Counted from the stretch's first letter, positions 17,367 through 27,097 are shown. The stretch: DNA of 64,000 nucleotides from Albibeggiatoa sp964388965 (GCA_964388965.1 CAYMCP010000002.1:1-64000), one strand, 5' to 3'. Notes: generated by a model not told the origin, from the letters alone. Translations and numbers: made by a program.

Positions 17367-18275
17367 TTAATAAAAACGTGATTCTCCACTTGGTCTATCT
17401 TTAAATCGCCTATGCGCCCATAAATATTGCTCCGGAGCTTGACGGATTTGCTGCTCAATTAAATGATTTATCGTCTCCATATCTGCAATATCGTCGCCTG
17501 TCGGAAAATGCTCTAAAGCCGGCTGTAAAATAACTTGATAGCCTTGCGCATTTGGCAAACGCCTTACAAAAAAAGGAACAACTGATGCCCCAGTTAATTT
17601 TGCTAAACGTGCTGTAGCTGTATTCGTCGCGGCGGGTATCCCAAAAAATTTTGCGAATACACTATTTTTGTGACCAAAATTCTGATCAGTCGCAAACCAA
17701 AGCGGCTTATTTTGTTTTAAACTACGAACTATATCCCGAATCGCCTCGCGTGGAATCGCTTTTTCTGCGTGTGATTCACGACTCTTTTTCATAAATAATT
17801 CTACTACTGGATTTTCATGTGGACGATAAGCGCCATGTATTCTGATTTTTAGAGTTAAAAAACGGCTACCCATTTCCAATGAAGTAAAATGCGCACTAAG
17901 CAAAATGACTCCTTTACCCTGCTCTAAAGCCGCCTCCAAATGCTCAAAACCTTGTATATTTCCTAGATGTATCAAACGCTTGTCTGCAATCCACCACGCA
18001 GCACTCATTTCCAACAAGCCCATACCCAAAGATTCAAAATGTTGTAATAATAAAATTTCTCGCTCAGACTCGGTTAATTCTGGAAAACATAAATCCAGAT
18101 TAATTGCTGCAATCCTACGCCGCCGTCTTGCGAAGCGGTAGGCAATGCGTCCAAGTCGTTTACCCATTCCTAATTGCCAACGATAAGGTAAGCGGGTGAT
18201 TAACCACAACAATGCTAAACCTAACCAAGTCAACCAATAGCGTGGCATCAATAATATGAGAAAATCTGTTTGCAT
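17367..18275 (-). CDS. lpxL: lipid A lauroyl-type acyltransferase (LpxL/HtrB family)
   Basis: This membrane-anchored acyltransferase adds a secondary acyl chain to lipid A. The 302-residue product (ATG 18275; an alternative TTG at 18284 adds 3 residues) has an N-terminal hydrophobic segment. It carries the HxxxxE catalytic pair H129/E134 in LLSAHFTSLE, the CFPEL motif of the family and ATDQNFGHKNSVFAKFFG. The C-terminal pattern YLWAHRRFKDRP is typical. Specificity between lauroyl and myristoyl (LpxL versus LpxM) cannot be settled by eye. The MITE at 17188-17349 ends 18 bp from the stop codon. Confidence 0.9.
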   Translation of the reverse strand: MQTDFLILLMPRYWLTWLGLALLWLITRLPYRWQLGMGKRLGRIAYRFARRRRRIAAINLDLCFPELTESEREILLLQHFESLGMGLLEMSAAWWIADKRLIHLGNIQGFEHLEAALEQGKGVILLSAHFTSLEMGSRFLTLKIRIHGAYRPHENPVVELFMKKSRESHAEKAIPREAIRDIVRSLKQNKPLWFATDQNFGHKNSVFAKFFGIPAATNTATARLAKLTGASVVPFFVRRLPNAQGYQVILQPALEHFPTGDDIADMETINHLIEQQIRQAPEQYLWAHRRFKDRPSGESRFY

Positions 18276-18405
18276 AGAAAACAATATCTTTTTATTATGC
18301 TGTGTGATGTCTAATAATTTTCAAAATTGCTAGCGAGCTTATCAATGGCTATATCTTTTTACAAGATCATAAATTTTTTTGGCGAGAACTCAAGACTAGA
18401 CACTT

Positions 18406-20466
18406 ATGCACATTTTACTTGTTGAAGAAGATGCTCAAGATTATCTCATTATTCGCCAATTTTTGGATGAACAAAGTGGAAAGTCTAAAATTGATTGGGC
18501 ACCAAATTATGAAAGCGCGCTGAAATCAGCTAAGTTGAATAATTACGATGTATTTTTAATTGGTTATTATCCACACCACAAAAAACAAGAAACATTTTTG
18601 AAGTGGCTTTATCATTTTGTCAGTGTGCCGGTTATTCTACTCCTCAAATTTGAGGAAGATGTGGGACATATTGATTTAACAGCGCATAAAGTGGATTATT
18701 TATTAAAAAAACAATTAAGTTGGAATTTATTATATCGAATTATTTATTATATTAATCAGCTACTTGAAATTGAAAATTCCTCTCAATATTATCAATTTGC
18801 CTTTAAATACGCAGTTCAATTTGTCAGTATTCTTTCACCTCAAGGTAAGGTGATAGATGCCAATCAAACTGCATTAGATTACATTAATTGTAGTTTAGAG
18901 CAGATTCGACATCAATACGTGTGGGATACTGCGTGGGCTAAAAATAATCAAAGTCAATTTAAAGTCGCAATCACCACTGCTGCACATGGTGAATTTATTC
19001 ATTATGAATTGGAATTAGAAACTAAACAACGCGGTACGGTAGCGATGGATTTTAGTTTGACACCAATTAAAAATGAAATGGACAAAGTAATATGGATATT
19101 GGCAGAAGGGCGTGATTTAAGCGAACGCAAAGATATTGAACGACAATTAACTCATGCCACTTTACACGATCATCTAACTGGTTTGCCGAATCGACAACTT
19201 TTTGTCGAATACTTAGAACATGCTGTACAAAAATTATCACATAATCATAAACGGTTGGCAGTATTATTTATTGATATTGATCGATTTCGGATGGTTAATG
19301 AAAGTTTAGGGCATGATATGGGTGATTGGTTACTCATGGAAATTGCCGAACGTCTACAAAGTTGTGTTGCATCAGATAATTTATTAGCACGGTTTGGCGG
19401 TGATGAGTTTGCGATTGTTCAAGAAAATATCGAGGATTTAGCGGATGCAACACGTTTAGCCGCGATGATTAATGAAAAATTAGCGTGCCCGTTTTTATTA
19501 GATGGCTGTGAGGTGATGACTTCTGCCAGTATTGGTATTGCTTACAGTCATGGTGATAGTGAAGACAGTGCAAATTTACTACGAAATGCGGATACAGCCA
19601 TGTACCGTGCTAAAACGATGGGTAAATCGCGTTATGCAGTGTATAACCAAAGTATGGAAACCAATGCGTTATCACGATTAAAAATTGAAGCGGAATTGCA
19701 TCGAGGTCTAGCGCGAGATGATTTCATTTTGTTTTATCAGCCGCAATTAGACTTACGCACTGAGCAAATCAGTGGTGTAGAGGCTTTAATTCGATTTAAT
19801 CATCCGCGCAAAGGTCTGATGTCACCAATAGATTTTATCCCAATCTTGGAAGACAACGGTATGATTGTCACCCTGAGCGAATGGATTTTACACACCGCTT
19901 GCACGCAATTTAAACGCTGGCAGACAAAAGGTCTTCCAATGCAGCGGATTGCAGTCAACTTATCGGCGTTGCAATTTAGAAGTCAAAATTTAGCCAGTCT
20001 AGTCGCCAGAGTTTTACACGAAACCCATTTAGATGCGCAACATTTGGAGCTGGAATTAACTGAGCATTCACTACTGGAAGATACGCAAACAGCAATTAAG
20101 ACAATTAATCGTTTCAGAGAAATGGGAATTTGTGTGACAATCGATGATTTTGGAACCGGGTATGCGTCGTTGAATTATTTAAAGCGTTTTCCTGCTAATT
20201 GTTTGAAAATAGATAAAAATTTTATTAAAGACATTATTGATTCTAAGGTCGATGCAGAAATTACTAAAGGTATGATTAATATGGCTCATGCGTTGGACAT
20301 GGTCGTTATTGCAGAGGGCGTAGAAACTATTGAACAGCGCAATTTCTTACAACAAAACTGTTGTGATTTTGCTCAAGGTCATCTTTATGCACCCGCCATG
20401 TCACAGCAAGATTTTATGGCATGGGCGCATCAATATTGCAAAATGCACCACTGCGTATTTATTTGA
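18406..20466 (+). CDS. pseudo-receiver/PAS/GGDEF/EAL c-di-GMP enzyme
   Basis: This is a composite signalling protein of 686 residues. A receiver-like domain (1-120) has the acidic pocket E8-D9, but the phosphoacceptor position is Gly (G53 in DVFLIGYY), so it cannot be phosphorylated in the normal way. A PAS-like region spans about 125-245. The GGDEF motif RFGGDEF (331-335) is intact, and the preceding RxxD inhibitory site is absent. The EAL motif is intact (459-461, with DDFGTGYASLNYL downstream). Both catalytic motifs are present, so synthesis, hydrolysis or both are possible. It converges on sspB, with an 8-bp overlap of the 3' ends. Confidence 0.93.
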   Translation: MHILLVEEDAQDYLIIRQFLDEQSGKSKIDWAPNYESALKSAKLNNYDVFLIGYYPHHKKQETFLKWLYHFVSVPVILLLKFEEDVGHIDLTAHKVDYLLKKQLSWNLLYRIIYYINQLLEIENSSQYYQFAFKYAVQFVSILSPQGKVIDANQTALDYINCSLEQIRHQYVWDTAWAKNNQSQFKVAITTAAHGEFIHYELELETKQRGTVAMDFSLTPIKNEMDKVIWILAEGRDLSERKDIERQLTHATLHDHLTGLPNRQLFVEYLEHAVQKLSHNHKRLAVLFIDIDRFRMVNESLGHDMGDWLLMEIAERLQSCVASDNLLARFGGDEFAIVQENIEDLADATRLAAMINEKLACPFLLDGCEVMTSASIGIAYSHGDSEDSANLLRNADTAMYRAKTMGKSRYAVYNQSMETNALSRLKIEAELHRGLARDDFILFYQPQLDLRTEQISGVEALIRFNHPRKGLMSPIDFIPILEDNGMIVTLSEWILHTACTQFKRWQTKGLPMQRIAVNLSALQFRSQNLASLVARVLHETHLDAQHLELELTEHSLLEDTQTAIKTINRFREMGICVTIDDFGTGYASLNYLKRFPANCLKIDKNFIKDIIDSKVDAEITKGMINMAHALDMVVIAEGVETIEQRNFLQQNCCDFAQGHLYAPAMSQQDFMAWAHQYCKMHHCVFI

Positions 20467-20926
20467 TTAATTTTAATGAAGGTCTGCCGCGTGGACGATT
20501 ATCATTTGCTTCAATTGGCTCATCTTCTGGTGTCACTTCGGTTTCGCTGTCTACCACGCTAAAATGTCTTTCAGTTCTGGCAGGCGGCATATTTTCAATA
20601 AGTTCTGCGTCTTCGTCCATTTCTGGCGGAAACGGCAAACCTTGACCATTTTCTTTAGCATAAATAACTTGCACGGCTTTGATTGGAACGTGAATCATCA
20701 TTGCTCGCCCCGAAAAACGCGCGCTAAAACTAATCCATTCATTACCTAACTCCAAACTTCGCACCGCATCCATTGCAATATTTAATACAATTTTACCATC
20801 ACGAATATAAGCCTCTGGTACTTCAACACCTTTTTCCTCAGCATCTACAACAATATACGGAGTTAAATAATTATCTGCCATCCACTCATACATCGCACGG
20901 ATTAGATAAGGTTTCATTGAGGTCAT
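20459..20926 (-). CDS. sspB: ClpXP protease specificity-enhancing factor SspB
   Basis: SspB is an adaptor that delivers ssrA-tagged (and other) substrates to ClpXP. The 155-residue product starts MTSMKPYLIRAMYEWMADNYLTP, with AAAGGAAA upstream of ATG 20926. The core includes the YIVVDA and LNIAMDAV strands of the substrate-binding domain. An acidic, low-complexity linker leads to the C-terminal ClpX-binding tail RGRPSLKLIK, the conserved RGRPxL-V/I-K module. sspA, the usual partner gene, is absent. Confidence 0.95.
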   Translation of the reverse strand: MTSMKPYLIRAMYEWMADNYLTPYIVVDAEEKGVEVPEAYIRDGKIVLNIAMDAVRSLELGNEWISFSARFSGRAMMIHVPIKAVQVIYAKENGQGLPFPPEMDEDAELIENMPPARTERHFSVVDSETEVTPEDEPIEANDNRPRGRPSLKLIK

Positions 20927-21266
20927 CTGTATTTTCCTTTGTTAGCATTTTTTCAGACTGAGTATATCCTATCACAGAATTTTTGATTTTTGATTGATGA
21001 TTTTTGATCTGAAAATGCAATTGATGTGATCAATAAAACAGATGGGGAAATTTTCATTATTTTTTGTTATCTTTTGTCATGCGACATGGTAACAACTTGA
21101 TAATTTCGTTATCGCAAACAAATATAAACAAATATTATTTTAAAACATTTTATTATTATTTTTGATAAGTAACTACCAATAAACTCCACCCTTAACCAAA
21201 TTCCTGTTGAGTTTGATTACAAGTTAGACTTTTATAAATTTTTATTTTTAAGCTAAAAATACCAAA
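20927..21266. other. AT-rich intergenic region, nothing recognised
   Basis: This 340-bp stretch lies downstream of the STAS gene and upstream of sspB (both - strand). It is T-rich with several A/T runs. It presumably includes the sspB promoter near its left side. I see no ORF, repeat family or clear terminator. Confidence 0.4.
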
Positions 21267-21614
21267 TCAAACCCACTCTGTTTTCATCGTAGGCATTAAA
21301 CGCTGTACATTTTTTAATGATTTACCTTGCCAAGGAATATCTTTAGAACAACGCATTGACATTTCAATTGTTTTTTTCTGCCGCACACCAATAATGAACT
21401 TAGATAAAACATGTATACCAGAGCTATTTAAAAATTCTAACTTGGTGACATCTAAGACCAAATTTGCCGGCGCACTATCAATAACACGATTAAATAATTC
21501 AATGATAGGTTGATAATCTGGTATGCCTCGTAGGCGCAACGTGCCTTGACAGTAGATTGTTTCTGTATCAGAGTCATACCACAAGTTATAAGTATCAGAT
21601 TTTAATTCATCCAC
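21267..21614 (-). CDS. STAS-domain regulator (anti-anti-sigma-like)
   Basis: This 115-residue single-domain STAS protein has LVLDVTKLEFLNSSGIHVLSKF, the signature Asp-x-x-x-Leu-x-Phe-x-Asn-Ser-Ser-Gly that carries the phosphorylatable Ser of anti-anti-sigma factors. Resemblance is closest to the slr1659-type STAS regulators paired with SpoIIE phosphatases. It lies 130 nt downstream of a SpoIIE phosphatase on the same strand, so it is the probable dephosphorylation target. No anti-sigma or HATPase kinase is found in the vicinity. Confidence 0.82.
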   Translation of the reverse strand: MDELKSDTYNLWYDSDTETIYCQGTLRLRGIPDYQPIIELFNRVIDSAPANLVLDVTKLEFLNSSGIHVLSKFIIGVRQKKTIEMSMRCSKDIPWQGKSLKNVQRLMPTMKTEWV

Positions 21615-21744
21615 GAATCCGATTCCTCCGTAAAAAATATGTTGTACAAAACCGATTTGAAATTTAAAAATAACGTCTTATTATCCTCGATTAACAGTTT
21701 TCATTAAAACAGGATATTTTTAAAACGACATAATAAATTGCATT

Positions 21745-22956
21745 TTACTTCTGTTTCAGAACAATTAAAGTAATATCATCTAATATAGTGTGACCATCAA
21801 TAAACGCATAAACATCAGCAAGTAAAACTTCATGAATTTCGGCTACTGTTTTTTGCCAATTTTGTTGTATTACATCGCACATACGTTCCATTGAATAATA
21901 CTCACCTTGTTTATTTTCTGCCTCTGGAATACCATCAGTATATAAAACAACGACATCATCCGTTTGCAAGATAATTTCAGTATAAGAAATGAATGACTCA
22001 ATATCTTGTTCTAAACCAATCGGAAAACCCAAATCCATCGTATCAATTAATTCAACTTCACCGTTGCGAACTAATACCAGCTGCTCGTGTTGTCCACTAA
22101 TGCGTAGCTTGCCTTCAAAGTAGTCCATAATAAGCAAAGTTAATTCTTTTTCAACTTCCATCCGCTTAATATTTGCGTGAATAGTACGGTTTAAAACATC
22201 TAAAAAAACAATAGGATCAGTAATATTATTAATTAATAAGGTTCGTACTATCGTTTGTACCATTAAACTTAATACACCACTTTCTAAACCATGTCCGGTC
22301 ACATCACCAATCCCAATTTTGACCAAACCTTGATGTTGCAATACATCGTAATAGTCACCACCCACCTCTTCGGCTGGCTCCATAAAACCTACAATATCTA
22401 AACCTTTAATATTATTTAACTCTTCTGTCTTGGGTAATAACATTTGTTGTAAACGACGAGTAATTTCCACTTCGGCAGATAAACGTTTATTTTCATGCTC
22501 TAACTGTTCAATTTGTAATGTAGTAATCGTTTTTAACAAATCGAGTAATGAACCCATCCCTAAATATTCTTGTTGTTCTGTGATAATAAATTCTTGCATG
22601 ACAGTTTGTTGCATATTTTCAGTAATATATCGACTCCCTTTTTCTACTGGTAAACTTGCTTCAACAATTAAAGGTGTTGTATCCATAAAATACATAATCG
22701 GTTTCTTACCATGCAAATCACGACCATAATTCATTAAAAATATATCCACAATTTGGTAACGATGTACAATGCCCACAGGTTTTGCATTTTTTACAACTGC
22801 CATAGATTGCAAGTCTTGATGTGATAAAAATAATTTACCAACCTCCTCTACTGTTTGATTTGGCTGTAAAAACGCTCTCTCCATTTTCAAATCTCTAATA
22901 CGTCGTTGTGATAACTTTGTAACGTAATCTGAATGTTCATTTGCTGTAGTAGTCAT
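21745..22956 (-). CDS. CBS-domain PP2C (SpoIIE/RsbU-type) serine phosphatase
   Basis: This 403-residue protein has an N-terminal CBS-like pair (about 20-150), which commonly binds adenine nucleotides, then a short coiled coil (about 148-172). The C-terminal PPM/SpoIIE phosphatase has metal ligands in VGGDYYDV, IGDVTGHGLESG and YTDGIPEA plus a final DDITLIVL. It would dephosphorylate a STAS protein in a partner-switching pathway; the adjacent STAS gene is the obvious partner. Soluble, no membrane segments. Confidence 0.9.
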   Translation of the reverse strand: MTTTANEHSDYVTKLSQRRIRDLKMERAFLQPNQTVEEVGKLFLSHQDLQSMAVVKNAKPVGIVHRYQIVDIFLMNYGRDLHGKKPIMYFMDTTPLIVEASLPVEKGSRYITENMQQTVMQEFIITEQQEYLGMGSLLDLLKTITTLQIEQLEHENKRLSAEVEITRRLQQMLLPKTEELNNIKGLDIVGFMEPAEEVGGDYYDVLQHQGLVKIGIGDVTGHGLESGVLSLMVQTIVRTLLINNITDPIVFLDVLNRTIHANIKRMEVEKELTLLIMDYFEGKLRISGQHEQLVLVRNGEVELIDTMDLGFPIGLEQDIESFISYTEIILQTDDVVVLYTDGIPEAENKQGEYYSMERMCDVIQQNWQKTVAEIHEVLLADVYAFIDGHTILDDITLIVLKQK

Positions 22957-23516
22957 AAGCGTATCTTTTTAAATTAGTTCAAAATATTTATAGTTAAACG
23001 CAATATCGTTCAGATTACTCTAACACGTGGGCGTGACAATATAATGTCAATAGGTTTTAATGTAAGTAATAAGGTGCAGTCTTTAGAGATAGTAAAATAT
23101 TTTAATAGGAACTTTTGCGCAAAATAACGGTAATGACACTGAAATTTTGCTAAAGACAAGTGGCTATCGTATCTTGCTAAATTTCGTTAAGTGATTGTAA
23201 TATAAGATATTATATTTGTTTATGTGACGCTCTCCAATAATTTAAAAATGATATTTATTTTATAACACATTGATTTTGTTTGATACGTGAAAAAGATGCC
23301 TAACTTGTGAGTACATAAACAGTTTTGCTAAATGAACAATTTACCGCTAATTTTAATCACTTGCAAATTTTGCATTGCTGAATGATACTGCTTTCTGCAC
23401 AAACAATAATATTTTAGAATGAACATCTTTTCTGCTCGTGCTTGACAAGGGTTACTAAAATCAGTTTTTATTAGATTAAAGTGGTACACATCATAATTTA
23501 CTAAGGAGTAAACGAC
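22957..23516. other. intergenic region upstream of the MCP gene
   Basis: The 560-bp spacer separates the divergent phosphatase and chemoreceptor genes. It is AT-rich. The AAGGAG Shine-Dalgarno for the TTG start at 23517 lies at 23503-23508. The only longer frame here, on the - strand, overlaps the MCP and has no recognisable protein features. No repeats or RNA gene were recognised. Confidence 0.4.
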
Positions 23517-25193
23517 TTGATTATAAAAACAAAAAATTTGCGTATTCGTACACGATTGATGCTTAGTTTCAGTATTGTCATGCTGTTTATTTTGATATTT
23601 AGTGCCTATACCATCATTCAAATGCAAATACTTTCTGCCTCCATAGATAAAATGTATAGGCATCCTTTTACTGTCAGTAACGCAGTACGTGATGTGAACT
23701 TCAATATCGCTCGTGTGTACAGAACCATGAAAGATATGGCTTTGGCTAGGAATGAACAGGACTTGCAAAAAGCGGTTGATTTGGCTGATCAATTTGAAAA
23801 GCTAGTGTACCAAGATATTGATGTTATTTTAGAACGTTTTTTAGGTGACAAAACTAGAGTTGAAACCCTACGTGATAGCTTTAGCAAATGGAAAACAATA
23901 CGTGGAGATGTTGCTGGATTAGTTAAACAAGAGCAACATGAGCAAGCGGCTGAAATGACCCACAAACAAGCCTATCAGCAATTACGTCAGTTAGAAACGC
24001 AGATGAAGGAAATAATTGAGACCGCAAATCACGTTGCACTTACGACGCAAAAAAATGTGAATCAAGAAGTTAAAAAGACAACCATTATTTTGATTATCAT
24101 CACTTTAATTATTTTTATTTTAACTATTTGGATCACAATTTCAGTTTCACGCTCAATCATTAATCCTATCATGTTTGCGGCGACCAAAGCAAAAGAAGTG
24201 GCAAGCGGTAATTTGAGCAATGAAATTGTTGTAGATTCAAATGATGAATTAGGTGAATTACTAAAAGCATTCAGCCAAATGCAGACTCAGTTGCATACGA
24301 CGATCACAGAAATTACGACTGTTTCAATCGAGGTTGCAGAAGCGGCTTCTCAAATTTCGCAAAATAATATCAATTTTAGCCAACGTATTGAGGAACAAGC
24401 CGCGTCCCTAGAGCAAACCTCAGCGAGTATGGAGCAAATGACCAGCTCAGTGCAACAAAATGCAGACAGTGCAACTCGTGCAGCACAATTAGCCGCAGAT
24501 GCGAAAATGACGGCTGAAAAAGGTGGGGCTATCGTGGGTCACAACATTACTGCAATGGCTGAAATTAGTAAAAGTAGCAAACAAATCACTGATATTATTG
24601 CTGTAATTGACGAGTTAGCATTTCAAACTAATTTGTTAGCATTAAATGCAGCAGTCGAAGCAGCTCGGGCAGGTGAGCAAGGACGTGGATTTGCCGTAGT
24701 GGCAGCCGAAGTGCGCAATTTAGCACAACGTAGTGCCACATCTGCTAAAGAAATCAAATCATTAATTCAGGAAAGTGTCTACAAAGTAGAGGAAGGCATG
24801 GATTTGGTGAAACAATCTGGCGATACTTTGGAAGGTATTATTTCAGCTGTGAAAAAAGTTAATGATATTGTTGGAGAAATTGCAGCGGCGAGTCAAGAGC
24901 AATCCTCTAACATCAGTCAAGTCAATAAAGCCATTACCCAAATGGACGATATGACACAGCAAAATACTGCAATGGTCGAAGAGGCAACTTCAGCCAGTGA
25001 GTCTATGCGTGATCAATCTAATAAATTACAACAACTTATTGAGTTTTTTGATATTGGTTACGTTAGAAAAAATAGAAAAAAATCCCGAAAAGTAAATAAG
25101 GCTGTTGAGTTTAATGGAAATTCATCTTCTAACGCCTCACATCAGTCAACAAAAACGGTTGAATACCAAGATGATGGCTGGGTTGATTTTTAA
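23517..25193 (+). CDS. methyl-accepting chemotaxis protein (4HB sensor, HAMP)
   Basis: This transmembrane chemoreceptor has 558 residues. It has TM1 (about 13-35), a four-helix-bundle periplasmic sensor (about 36-187), TM2 (about 188-210), HAMP (about 211-263) and the signalling hairpin. The hairpin tip reads DELAFQTNLLALNAAVEAA and is followed by GEQGRGFAVVAAEVRNLA. Methylation helix pattern EEQAASLEQTSASMEQM is present. The C-terminus DDGWVDF fits the xWxxF tether that docks CheR/CheB. The start is TTG 23517 with a strong AAGGAG 8 nt upstream. No other che genes are nearby. Confidence 0.94.
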   Translation: MIIKTKNLRIRTRLMLSFSIVMLFILIFSAYTIIQMQILSASIDKMYRHPFTVSNAVRDVNFNIARVYRTMKDMALARNEQDLQKAVDLADQFEKLVYQDIDVILERFLGDKTRVETLRDSFSKWKTIRGDVAGLVKQEQHEQAAEMTHKQAYQQLRQLETQMKEIIETANHVALTTQKNVNQEVKKTTIILIIITLIIFILTIWITISVSRSIINPIMFAATKAKEVASGNLSNEIVVDSNDELGELLKAFSQMQTQLHTTITEITTVSIEVAEAASQISQNNINFSQRIEEQAASLEQTSASMEQMTSSVQQNADSATRAAQLAADAKMTAEKGGAIVGHNITAMAEISKSSKQITDIIAVIDELAFQTNLLALNAAVEAARAGEQGRGFAVVAAEVRNLAQRSATSAKEIKSLIQESVYKVEEGMDLVKQSGDTLEGIISAVKKVNDIVGEIAAASQEQSSNISQVNKAITQMDDMTQQNTAMVEEATSASESMRDQSNKLQQLIEFFDIGYVRKNRKKSRKVNKAVEFNGNSSSNASHQSTKTVEYQDDGWVDF

Positions 25194-25263
25194 CTTTTAT
25201 TTCCTAGTCGCGCGAAATTTTTTAATTTAATTTATACTAAAGTGTCATTAAGAGCTAAAAATT

Positions 25264-26292
25264 ATGCAGTTTAAGGTTACTTATTCTCCTCATATTCATT
25301 CTGGTAAACGTGTGGATCGCGTCATGTTTCAAGTGTTATACGCACTGTTACCGGGTATTGCGCTTTATATTTGGTTTTTTGGTTGGGGAATTGTCATTAA
25401 TCTTGTGCTTGCATGTATTACCGCGCTGAGTTTTGAAGCGATCATGTTATGGCTACGCAACCGCCCGATTCAACCTTTTATCAGCGATGGTAGTGCATTA
25501 ATTACTGGCTGTCTATTCGCGCTTGCGACGACACCGTTTTTACCTTGGTGGATGACAATTTTAGGTGTTGGCTTTGGGATCGTATTTGCCAAGCACTTGT
25601 ACGGTGGTTTAGGACATAATCCATTCAATCCCGCGATGGTGAGTTACATTGTGTTATTAGTTTCTTTTCCGGCTGAAATGACGCAATGGCCTTCTTACGT
25701 GATTATTAATGAACTAGGTGGGCTGAATTTTTGGGAAAGTTGGAATATTATTTTTAGCGGACAACCGCGTATTGATTTAGCTTTGGATGCAATTACCACC
25801 GCCACGCCTCTCGATAACATTAAAACGAGTTTAAGCCAATTTATTGTTATTCATGAAATTATGCAAAATCCTTTATACGGCATAATCGCAGGTAAAGCGT
25901 GGGAATGGATTGCTGTAGGTTATTTAATCGGTGGCTTGTGGTTAATTTATATCAAAGCAATTGATTGGCGTATTCCTAGTGCAGTGCTACTCAGTCTTTT
26001 TACTATCTCATTGATTTTTAATGCTGTTGATAGCGATTTATACGCGCCGCCTTCATTCCACTTATTTAGTGGTGCTGCTATGTTAGGTGCATTTTTCATT
26101 GCAACCGATCCTGTTACCGCTGCCACTTCGACCAAAGGACGTTGGATATTTGGTTTAGGTATCGGTGGATTGACTTACATTATTCGGACTTGGGGCGGTT
26201 ATCCAGATGGCGTTGCATTTGCCGTATTGTTAATGAATTTAACTGTACCCACAATTGACTACATGACAAAACCAAAAGTGTTTGGAAAATAA
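25264..26292 (+). CDS. rnfD: ion-translocating oxidoreductase subunit RnfD (set 1)
   Basis: RnfD is the membrane subunit of the Rnf complex, which couples ferredoxin:NAD+ electron transfer to an ion gradient. The 342-residue polytopic product has family patterns SPHIHSGKRVDRVM, PFISDGSALITGCLFAL, HLYGGLGHNPFNPAM and ATDPVTAA. The covalent-FMN motif is TTATPLD, with Thr181 as the likely flavinylation site. rnfG follows after 176 nt, but rnfA, rnfB and rnfC do not precede it. A second rnfD is at 59.5-60.6 kb. Confidence 0.93.
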   Translation: MQFKVTYSPHIHSGKRVDRVMFQVLYALLPGIALYIWFFGWGIVINLVLACITALSFEAIMLWLRNRPIQPFISDGSALITGCLFALATTPFLPWWMTILGVGFGIVFAKHLYGGLGHNPFNPAMVSYIVLLVSFPAEMTQWPSYVIINELGGLNFWESWNIIFSGQPRIDLALDAITTATPLDNIKTSLSQFIVIHEIMQNPLYGIIAGKAWEWIAVGYLIGGLWLIYIKAIDWRIPSAVLLSLFTISLIFNAVDSDLYAPPSFHLFSGAAMLGAFFIATDPVTAATSTKGRWIFGLGIGGLTYIIRTWGGYPDGVAFAVLLMNLTVPTIDYMTKPKVFGK

Positions 26293-26468
26293 ATAAAAAA
26301 TTCGCATTAATGAAGCAGATAATTACGACAATTATTTGTATCGTTTATGAAAATGATTTTTGTTGATACATGAACGCGATTTGCTGTTGACTAGTACGAC
26401 TCAAATCACAAGATAACCTATTAATCTATCAATAAATATTTTATTTCTTCACCAGGAACAAACTGAGC

Positions 26469-27086
26469 ATGTTACTACAGATGATAAAAAAAACCGCTAC
26501 GGCTTTATTAATCGCAGCCATTTTAGGTGCAGGTTTAGTTGCAGTCAGTTATCAAGTGACCTATAAAAAAATTGTTAGTAATCAACGTGCTGCATTAGTA
26601 AGAAGTTTAAATACGCTCATCTCACACGATTTATATGATAATGATTTAGTTAATGATATTATTTATTTTCAAGACAAAGAATTATTGGGTGCTGATGAGC
26701 CTGTTGTAATATATCGTGCACGTTTACAAGATCAACCGATGGCTGCGGTATTAAGTCCCATTGCACCAGATGGTTATAACGGTAAAATCCGTTTACTGGT
26801 TGGTGTAGACTATGATGGTACGCTAGTTGGGGTGCGAGTGGTTTCGCATCAGGAAACACCGGGTTTAGGCGATATGATCGAAGCACGACGTTCTAACTGG
26901 ATTTTTAGTTTTAATGGTTTATCGTTAAATAGTCTTTCGCGTAAAGGTTGGAATGTGAAACGTGATGGTGGTATTTTTGACCAATTTAGTGGCGCGACCA
27001 TTACGCCGCGAGCGGTGGTAAAAGCAGTACGCAACGCATTATTATTTTATAACGATCATAAAGCTGCTATTTTTGCAATGCCGTGA
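26469..27086 (+). CDS. rnfG: Rnf complex FMN-binding subunit RnfG (set 1)
   Basis: This periplasm-facing flavoprotein subunit of Rnf has 205 residues. It has one N-terminal membrane anchor (about 9-29), then an FMN-binding domain with the GVRVVSHQETPGLGDMIE pattern and the flavinylation motif SGATITPRAVV (Thr modified by ApbE in this family). It pairs with the preceding rnfD and runs into lpxH. rnfE and rnfH are not present here, unlike in the second set. Confidence 0.93.
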   Translation: MLLQMIKKTATALLIAAILGAGLVAVSYQVTYKKIVSNQRAALVRSLNTLISHDLYDNDLVNDIIYFQDKELLGADEPVVIYRARLQDQPMAAVLSPIAPDGYNGKIRLLVGVDYDGTLVGVRVVSHQETPGLGDMIEARRSNWIFSFNGLSLNSLSRKGWNVKRDGGIFDQFSGATITPRAVVKAVRNALLFYNDHKAAIFAMP

Positions 27087-27097
27087 TGGGAATGGAT

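Noticed and set aside
23328..23792. 154-codon - strand frame overlapping the start of the MCP gene
   Set aside because: It overlaps a well-supported gene antisense, and its composition is typical of a shadow frame without domain features.
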